A stretch of DNA of 64,000 nucleotides. Source: Lumbricus terrestris (lineage: Eukaryota > Annelida > Clitellata > Crassiclitellata > Lumbricidae). How positions within the stretch are numbered: position 1 is the first letter of the stretch; each line of letters opens with the position of its first letter. Both the position numbers and the translations under genes were made by a program. Positions 56,657 to 64,000 of the stretch are shown one piece after another. The notes beneath the pieces were generated by a model. That model ran no database searches, had not been told where the DNA came from, and was given only the letters and a program-made list of their open reading frames with translations. The stretch lies in the NCBI GenBank assembly GCA_949752735.1, contig OX457036.1, forward strand, positions 98,376,432 through 98,440,431, given 5' to 3'.

Positions 56657-56690
<34 letters not shown>
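56316..56690. repeat. (CATA)n array, right of LINE
   Basis: About 90 CATA units with single variants near 56404 and 56433. Continuous with the GATAC tail of the LINE. Confidence 0.95.
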
Positions 56691-56691
<1 letters not shown>

Positions 56692-57036
56692 CTGCCTTAA
56701 AAGTCTTTTACTCTCTTTTCTCTTTCTCTTTCTACTGGCTTAATCGGATTTCGATTTGGCTTCTTTAATAATGGTTTCTCAATTCTACTAAGGCTTCTCA
56801 CTCGCAGCCAGGCACAATCATGGCACATTATGATAATGGAATTATTTTGGAAACGAAGTTATAAACGCAGTTCTACATGAATATAATCCATTAATGAGAT
56901 GTCGTCATCAATGACCATTTACATATAATTATCGTCATTGATGTCATCGTCTCATTGTCATTAATATTGCATCTTACACACTGTCGTCGTCGTCGTCATA
57001 AAAGAAATGACGTCATGGTGATGTCGTAGTCGTCTA

Positions 57037-57095
<59 letters not shown>

Positions 57096-57254
57096 CCAGA
57101 CATAATCAATTTATTTCCCGCTGCCGCAGAGTTTGATCAATAATTCGATTGTCGCAGTTGAAGAACGATTTGAAGAACGATGTTTGGTTGTTATTGTCAC
57201 TGAATGGCTTCCGATATTCATAATTGCACACGTCCATCTCTCTCTCTGTCTCTG

Positions 57255-57342
<88 letters not shown>

Positions 57343-57700
57343 CTCATCTTGTACGGATTCCGTGGTGCTGTGTGTACGTAAGTGTGCTTGTATGTGCACC
57401 TCATGCCCACTACACCACCGCGCCCCATATGTGTACGTTTGCATGTATCTGTCTGTCTGTCTGTATTTGTCTGTATCTGTCTGTATCTGTCTGTGTGTTT
57501 GTGTTCATCTGGTGCTCAGTCTGTTCAATCATCTGGTCGACAAACTTACTGAACGAGTTCAGTTTCTCGTTTCTATGTCATTAAGACTTGGGAAGTGACC
57601 ACGCCACCGGGGCCCTCGCATACACCGATCACTTCTGCGATGAAATGCTTTGCACGACTTAGAGTTAGCGATCGAATGTCAGACATATGGAACAGATGGA
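56691..57700. other. No gene; GTCATC and CT repeats
   Basis: A CRE palindrome ATGACGTCAT (57007-57016) precedes (CATCGT)n/(CAT)n repeats (57035-57095); (CT)n arrays at 57238-57345 and TCTGTC runs at 57440-57500. No supported coding. Confidence 0.5.
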
Positions 57701-58095
57701 TGGAAGGAAGGAAGGAAGATAGAAAGGAAGGATGGAAGGAAGGAAGGAAGGAAGGAAGGAAGGAAGGAAGGAAGGAAGGAAGGAAGGAAGGAAGGAAGGA
57801 AGGAAGGAAGGAAGGAAGGAAGGAAGGAAGGAAGGAAGGAAGGAAGGAAGGAAGGAAGGAAGGAAGGAAGGAAGGAAGGAAGGAAGGAAGGAAGGAAGGA
57901 AGGAAGGAAGGAAGGAAGGAAGGAAGGAAGGAAGGAAGGAAGGAAGGAAGGAAGGAAGGAAGGAAGGAAGGAAGGAAGGAAGGAAGGAAGGAAGGAAGGA
58001 AGGAAGGAAGGAAAGATGGAAGCAAGGAAGGATGGCTGGATGGAAGGAAGGAGAAAGGAAGATAGGAAGGAAGGAAGGAGGGAAGCAGGGAGGAA
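57700..58095. repeat. (GGAA)n array
   Basis: About 75 near-perfect GGAA units in the core (57733-58011) with degenerate flanks. Every frame is open (Lys-Glu-Gly-Arg or Leu-Pro-Ser-Phe), which is an artefact. Tandem GGAA is also a binding platform for ETS-family factors. Confidence 0.95.
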
Positions 58096-58799
58096 GGAAC
58101 GATGAAAAATAGTGGACAAATGTGTTTAACTATAATTGTGTGATTAGGTTGTTTCCTGGTCTCGTGGATATGTTACAATGTCGTGAGGATAATTGGAATT
58201 GCTGATATGTTGTGTGGTTGCATCCATATAATATGATGACTTATGAGTAGGTTGTTTTGTAAAACTGTTCTGTCTAACTGCTGCCTTACTGACTCGATAA
58301 GACATGTATGAAGAGAACCGTATACGACACCTGCTACCATTGTAGTATAGTAAGCCTATATGTACATAATATGTATCTCTCTCTCTCCAACCTAACGTTG
58401 CGTGACTTCTCTCTGCTCTAGACTGCTGTGCTGTATCATGTATGCAACCGACTGTAACGGAATGCACTGTCACATTTTCAGCCGACTGTGACTTTACACG
58501 AAAACAACTCACAACGTTATTATATATTATATCTTTTGGAATAATATTATTCTCATCGAAACATATCACATAATTCATTTTGATCTGGGCCTCTGCATGA
58601 GCTGTCCATGGTTCCACGTTTGTAGGCCTAGATATGTTTTCAATTTACACTTAGGCCACAAAGTGCAAGAGGGAACTCACAACTGGTGCACAACAGTTAC
58701 TGGCAAAGAACGCCAATACCTATAGCCTACCCACTTCTACCACGTAGCTGGATACCCAAATTCATGGAGAAACTGCAACTGTTTAATATTATTGCACGG
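58096..58799. other. No gene seen
   Basis: Single-copy AT-rich sequence. A 157-codon minus frame (58617-58144) has no recognisable domain and ordinary composition; not supported. Confidence 0.35.
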
Positions 58800-58805
58800 T
58801 CCTTA

Positions 58806-59565
58806 ACAATCAATCAATCAGATAGAATTCACATAGTGCTCTGAAAGGTATAGACTGTAGAGGCTCTCCCGGTCGAGATCAAGCGAAAAATCCAGTCTTC
58901 AACAGTTTGTGAAATTGAGAACAGTTTGGGAGGTGTCGCAAGTCAAGAGAAGTCCATTCCAGGTTGTTGGACCAACCATAGAGAACGAACGGCTCTGCAT
59001 TGTTGCAGAGCGAGTGAAAGGAACCATTAGGTCACCATGAACAGCAGAGCGCAGTGCACGGCGGCCTATGCAAGCGGAAAGAGGGAGGCAAAGCTCACAC
59101 AGACAAGTGGGTGCCCAGCCTGATAAGCATCGCCACACCAAAGATGCAATCCTGAATGAGATGCGCTGCGGGAAAGGAAGCCAGTGCAAGACCTCTCGCA
59201 TGTATTGGGATACACGATCGGACTTGGTGAACCCACCCAGAGTCAGAATTGCCGGGGGGTTGGGGGTTTCAACCCCCCAGTCTTTTTTATTGCCCCATAG
59301 TAAACTCTGTTTTTCACACCCCAATTCCAAGTTTATCATAGGCCAACCCCCCAGTTATTTTTCCACAATTCTCACACTGAACCCACCAATAAGTCGTGCG
59401 GCAGCGCTGCCCGGTGGACCCTCTCCAACCTCTCAATCAGAATGCGCGGGAGACCAGCAAAGATGGAGGCGCAGTAATCAAGGCGGCTCGGCACAAACGC
59501 ATGAACGAGGGAGAAATGCAGCTTTAAAAGTCAGAGAGCGAGCAATGACCCTCAATTGGCCGCAA
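58806..59565 (-). mobile_element. LINE 3' fragment (CR1/L2 type) carrying a MITE
   Basis: Minus-strand RT C-terminus: SRLDYCASIFAGLP-like sequence near 59470, then, beyond the MITE, VSQYMREVLHWLPFPQRISF, CIGRRALRSAVHG and SRSFSMVGPTTWNGL. The 3' tail is GATTGATTG repeats at 58806-58820. Premature stops and 5' truncation make it a relic. Confidence 0.75.
59238..59379. mobile_element. 142-bp hAT-like MITE, copy 2
   Basis: Begins CAGAGTCAGAATTG and ends CACAATTCTCACACTG, flanked by an exact 8-bp duplication AACCCACC (59230-59237, 59380-59387). Length equals the copy at 31505-31646 and the two differ at only a few bases. It inserted into an already present LINE fragment. Confidence 0.9.
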
Positions 59566-59589
59566 TAATATATTATATTGGTAGTAGGC

Positions 59590-59815
59590 CTAGCAGTTAT
59601 TTACCACAGCTGCACACTGCTGCAGCCCTAGTAGTCTACTGTAACACTGCTAGTAGTCTACGCTACCCTAGGCTAGTGGTCTACACTGCAGCCCTAGTAG
59701 TCTACTGTAACACTGCTAGTAGTCTATACTGCCCTTAGGCTAGTTAGGCTATAGTGGTCTACGCTGCAGCACTAGTATATAGTCTAAAGTCTACACTGCC
59801 CTAGTAGTCTGAGCA
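59590..59815. repeat. CTAGTAGTCTAC minisatellite
   Basis: Repeats of CTGCAGCCCTAGTAGTCTAC and TGTAACACTGCTAGTAGTCTA in an irregular roughly 60-bp period. Confidence 0.7.
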
Positions 59816-59988
59816 CCGGGTTGAGTCTCTTCATCAATTTAGACGGTAACTATGTGTGGTGTGGGGGGTGGGGGGTGGAGGGTGAAGGTGGGTTTGTGGA
59901 AGGGAATTCGATCAAATCCTTCACAACACACAGTTGCCCATCAACATCGATTGATAATATTGTTTAGTTGTAGGCTACATGCTGTACG

Positions 59989-61105
59989 AATAATATTATG
60001 CTGTATCAATAATATCATGCTGTACCAATAATATCATGCTGTACCAATAATATTATGCTGTACCAATAATATTATGCTGTACCAATAATATTATGCTGTA
60101 CCAATAATATTATGCTGTACCGATAATATTATGCTGTACCAATAATATTATGCTGTACCAATAATATTATGCTGTACCGATAATATTATGCTGTACCAAT
60201 AATATTATGTTGTACCAATAATATTACGCTGTACCAATAATATTATGCTGTATCAATAATATTATGCTGTATCAATAATATCATGCTGTACCAATAATAT
60301 CATGCTGTACCAATAATATTATGCTGTACCAATAATATTATGCTGTATCAATAATATTATGCTGTACCAATAATATTATGCTGTACCAATAATATTATGC
60401 TGTACCAATAATATCATGCTGTACCAATAATATTATGCTGTATCAATAATATTATGCTGTACCAATAATATTATGCTGTACCAATAATATTATGCTGTAC
60501 CAATAATATTATGCTGTACCAATAATATGCTGTACCAATAATATTATGCTGTACCGATAATATTATGCTGTACCAATAATATTATGTTGTACCGATAATA
60601 TTATGCTGTACCGATAATATTATGCTGTACCAATAATATTATGCTGTACCGATAATATTATGCTGTACCGATAATATTATGCTGTACCAATAATATTATG
60701 TTGTACCAATAATATTACGCTGTACCAATAATATTATGCTGTATCAATAATATTATGCTGTATCAATAATATCATGCTGTACCAATAATATCATGCTGTA
60801 CCAATAATATTATGCTGTACCAATAATATTATGCTGTATCAATAATATTATGCTGTACCAATAATATTATGCTGTACCAATAATATTATGCTGTACCAAT
60901 AATATTATGCTGTACCAATAATATTATGCTGTACCAATAATATTATGCTGTACCAATAATATGCTGTACCAATAATATTATGCTGTACCGATAATATTAT
61001 GCTGTACCAATAATATTATGTTGTACCAATAATATTATGCTGTACCGATAATATTATGCTGTAACAATAATATTATGCTGTACCATTATGCTGTACCAAT
61101 TATAT
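59989..61105. repeat. 19-bp satellite, unit CAATAATATTATGCTGTAC
   Basis: About 58 head-to-tail copies of the 19-bp unit, with C/T and A/G variants (TATCAAT, TACCGAT, ATATCATG, GTTGTACC). Two 16-bp units occur (60521 and 60955). A block of variants repeats after 491 bp. The unit contains the self-complementary ATAATATTAT. Confidence 0.95.
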
Positions 61106-61447
61106 TATGCCTGTCTGGCAGTTTTAATAACCGATCAAATTTCCTTAGATTGGTGCTTTGCCACTCGTCAGTCGGTGGATGGTTCAACAATTTACGATGC
61201 ATTGATGACCCATTGTCCACGTCGGTCTACAGCTGCTGGCCTCCCGCTGTGTGTAGTATTTGACGACCCCACCCCCACCCCACCCCAGCACTCCCCGCCC
61301 CCATTTTTTTCGATACCGTGTAGAGACGATTATTGAAAGATCCGAAACCGATTACGAGACCCGATTATTCCATCATTCGTTGATCATAAATGTTCCCGAA
61401 ACCTAAACATAAATCCCGTGCAACGCTCACCGTGGGGGGGGTGTCAA

Positions 61448-61448
<1 letters not shown>
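61106..61448. other. No gene seen
   Basis: Single-copy flank between two repeats, with a C-rich patch at 61265-61310. Confidence 0.4.

Positions 61449-61538
<90 letters not shown>
61449..61538. repeat. (GT)n array
   Basis: About 44 uninterrupted GT units. Confidence 0.95.
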
Positions 61539-61539
<1 letters not shown>

Positions 61540-61715
61540 AACACTACAGCGGGAGACCGATGTGGACAATGGGACACCATTAATGCATCGTAAATTGCTA
61601 AACCACCGAACGTCTGGCGAGACTACGATGGCAAATCGCCGATCTAAGGAAATCTTCTAAATCGACACAGATCAGTTTTTGCGAAACCGGTTGTTATAAA
61701 AATCGGTCCAATTAA

Positions 61716-62692
61716 CCCTCAGGGTACCAAGCTTTTATTGTAACACTGACTACCAAGGGGGTGGTGGTTACCACCCCCCTGGATTCTGGGTTTGGTTTGA
61801 GATATCATAACTTGTAATACACCATTGGATTCAGCATTCATTTCTGCACAAAATGGTATATTTAGGTTCAGAAAATATGAATGCCCCTCGAAATTATGAA
61901 TTTTTTACCATGGGTACCCGTCGATTCCACAAATTGTATACTTACGCATAAGGAATATATTAGAATCTGTGTGTTTTATACATGATTTATATATAAAAAG
62001 TAGTTTACATATAATAAAGTCCAATATTCAACTATAAAAACTAGTAATAAGTCTTTTTTATGTTCAATCAAAACAAAAAAAATGTTTTAGCCGCTGAAAA
62101 ACGTTTACGCAAACATATCGGCTTGCGTTGTAAAAAACCCCAACATTTTCACACATTTCAATTTATTTTGAGCACTTCCGGTCATCAAAAAACAAATTAT
62201 TTAGTATCAGAAAATAGCCCTAAATGCCCTCTACAGAATGGCATAATTTATTTCTATTAAAAAATAAATAATGGATAAGTTATAATAGCAAAAACATGAC
62301 AATTTTATGAAAATAAAACACCTTTATATATATATATATTAATTTATTTTGAGCACTTCCGGTTGTCAAAAGACAACTCAGTGAGCATGGAAATGTATCC
62401 CCACATTCCCTCTACAGAATGGTATAATTTGTGTCTCTTAATATTAAAGGGCGGAAAAGTTACAGACGATATTCTAGGGGGGGGGATGGTATCCACCCCC
62501 TCTGGTACCTTGGGTATATCTGGTGTAACTTTTGAACGGTAGGGGGCATCATCAAACATTTTAGCTCAAAATATGTCCCAATGAACCCTCTACAGCTAAC
62601 AATTTTTTCAAAATTTTATTCCAGACGGAACGCGTTTCATTTGCGAAAAACCTAGGGGGGGTGGCAACCACCCCCCCTTGGTAGCCCGAGGG
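61716..62692. mobile_element. piggyBac-like non-autonomous element, about 977 bp
   Basis: TTAA on both sides (61712-61715, 62693-62696) and inverted ends CCCTCAGGGTACCAAG / CCCTCGGGCTACCAAG, fitting the TTAA target and CCC-starting termini of piggyBac elements. The interior is non-coding with three GGGGGTGG...CCACCCCC hairpins (61751-61778, 62475-62500, 62653-62682) and a duplicated AATTTATTTTGAGCACTTCCGG block (62160 and 62340). Confidence 0.75.
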
Positions 62693-62696
62693 TTAA

Positions 62697-63809
62697 TTAT
62701 GAGTAGCCTATGGCCGATTAGTCGCTGCAACCTTGGTCGTACGCGTTTCACTTTTGTCACTTTATAATTATTTTAGAAATGTCTCTAATCGTTGTGTGCA
62801 ATGCAATGCAATGTATTATGCATTAATCAGCATTATGCAATGCATTATGCAATGCATTATGCATGTGCTCTTCTTGTCAGATGCAAATAAAGGCAACTGT
62901 CGTATCTTACTTACTTATTTGAAACGCTGAGCTATGATCAACCAGAGTTGAGTCATATTAATAATTATACTGACGAATTCATCAGTCCTCAATCGTCTTC
63001 AATACTTAACAAGACCATCTGACCTGCGCTTAATCTTTGATCGCTAATGCAGGCGCTATAATAAAAAATAGGCCTAGTAACACCACAACAGCAACAACGA
63101 CATAAAAATAGAATTAAAAAACAATGTATATTGACTAGTCTTTTGGCTGCATAGGCGGTGCAACATTTTTAGTTCTAGGCTCGTCATTTGTAGACCTATC
63201 AACGACTACCCGAGTGAAGGAGGAAGTAGGTCGAATCAATGGCCCGATTGTTTTCGTTCGACTCACACATCAATTAAGACGAAGAAGAAGAGGTTCAATG
63301 TGCAAGACGACGAGGGCGCACGTGTGTGTCTGTGTGCAGATAAGTTTAGTTTCAAGACATCCAAATATTGTATACGTTGAACGAAGCTACAAATAATTCT
63401 CAGGGTGAAAATAGGTTCGTATTACACATATCCACATAAACTATATCTTGTGTTCAATCAAGTTATTTTACAGCTGCTAATGTCCATAAAATGCAGACAG
63501 GTCCATAGTAATACATGTATATCATAGATATAGCACTGTTTATCCATATTGTATATATATATATATATATATATACATACTCTGTGTAGGCCTACACTCT
63601 AGGAAGTAGGCCTATATGTAACGCGACGATATTATTTCTTTGTATCATCTAAGGCTGGTTATCGGGATATCCATATACTTTACATTTTGCATTTTCACGG
63701 ATATTCTTTTTAACATACAGCGGCTAAATATTCATAGAACGTAAACAGGTTCGTAAATTATTAGATTGCATAAATGACTCTGGATGTGACGTCATCGAAA
63801 TCTTTTATG
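62697..63809. other. No gene seen
   Basis: Single-copy AT-rich sequence with an ATGCAATGCATT palindromic cluster (62798-62870), AT run (63552-63574) and several AGGCCTA motifs. Confidence 0.4.
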
Positions 63810-63813
63810 TTAA

Positions 63814-64000
63814 CCCTCGGGCTACCAAGGGGGGGGTGGTTGCCACCCCCCCCCCCCTAGGTTTTTTGCAAATTTTTCTCGTTCCGTCTGGAATAAAATT
63901 TTGAAAAAATTGGTAGCTGTAGAGGGTTCATTGGGACACATTTTGAGCTAAAACTTTTGATGATGCCCCCTACCGTTCAAAAGTTACACCCGATATACCC
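63814..64000. mobile_element. Second piggyBac-like element, cut by the window edge
   Basis: Starts after TTAA (63810-63813) with CCCTCGGGCTACCAAGG and is nearly the reverse complement of the right end of the element at 61716-62692, including the AAATTTTGAAAAAATTGGTAG and TTTTGATGATGCCCCCTACC segments. It continues beyond the window. Confidence 0.8.

Noticed and set aside
56123..56768. Long frames of Tyr-Val-Cys-Met or His-Thr-Tyr-Ile
   Set aside because: Translation of the (CATA)n array; no gene.
57573..58119. Frames of Lys-Glu-Gly-Arg or Leu-Pro-Ser-Phe repeats
   Set aside because: Translation of the (GGAA)n array; no gene.
58144..58617. 157-codon minus frame
   Set aside because: Ordinary composition but no recognisable domain, splice support or repeat-family match; likely chance.
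59989..61105. CRISPR array
   Set aside because: The units are contiguous 19-bp satellite repeats without spacers, in a eukaryotic sequence with no cas genes.
62060..62260. 66-codon frame inside the TTAA-flanked element
   Set aside because: Not related to any transposase motif and spans duplicated non-coding sequence.

Overview
This is a repeat-dense nuclear fragment from a metazoan, most likely a marine invertebrate and possibly a deuterostome such as an echinoderm; that placement is inference. The evidence is a spliced nuclear receptor gene with GT-AG introns, many non-LTR (LINE) and DNA transposon remnants, very abundant microsatellites, and strong enrichment of the palindromic octamer TAGGCCTA. 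No bacterial operons, rRNA genes, intact tRNA genes or CRISPR arrays are visible.

The only conventional host gene I can support lies on the minus strand at about 9.9-13.3 kb. Four coding exons join in frame into a 575-residue nuclear receptor with an ESCKA P-box and a complete ligand-binding domain, of the HR96/DAF-12 (NR1J) type. A promoter-like block at 24.3-24.45 kb, followed on the minus strand by an open segment ending in a consensus donor whose phase matches the first coding exon, may be its 5' end; this is speculative.

Most other content is mobile DNA. From left to right: a TIR-bounded element with a broken orphan protein (0.7-2.6 kb); a 228-bp hAT-like MITE (3.6 kb); an endonuclease/reverse transcriptase LINE (4.5-7.7 kb); purine-rich and dinucleotide satellites (14-26 kb); a 282-bp hAT-like MITE and a decayed LINE (27.2-28.9 kb); a 142-bp MITE (31.5 kb) and a 1-kb TA-flanked element with long TIRs (32.6-33.6 kb).

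The centre (36.1-50.5 kb) is a nest. An intact RT plus restriction-like endonuclease ORF (36.2-39.0 kb) and two truncated relatives all sit between (AAT)n arrays. The second copy carries a 336-bp hAT-like MITE and an 8,378-bp LTR retrotransposon, each with a clean target-site duplication; removing either restores the host element's frame. The LTR element has two 1,927-bp terminal repeats that look identical, a 1,327-residue Gag/protease/GPY-F polyprotein whose start lies inside the LTR, no reverse transcriptase, and an unrecognised 259-residue second ORF.

The right side holds another LINE split by a Mutator-like element with a 9-bp duplication (50.7-54.5 kb), a LINE embedded in (CATA)n arrays (54.9-56.7 kb), a (GGAA)n array, a LINE tail carrying a second 142-bp MITE (58.8-59.6 kb), a 1.1-kb satellite of 19-bp units, and TTAA-flanked piggyBac-like non-autonomous elements (61.7-62.7 kb and at the right edge). 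Low-complexity arrays create many long but meaningless open frames, which were left out.
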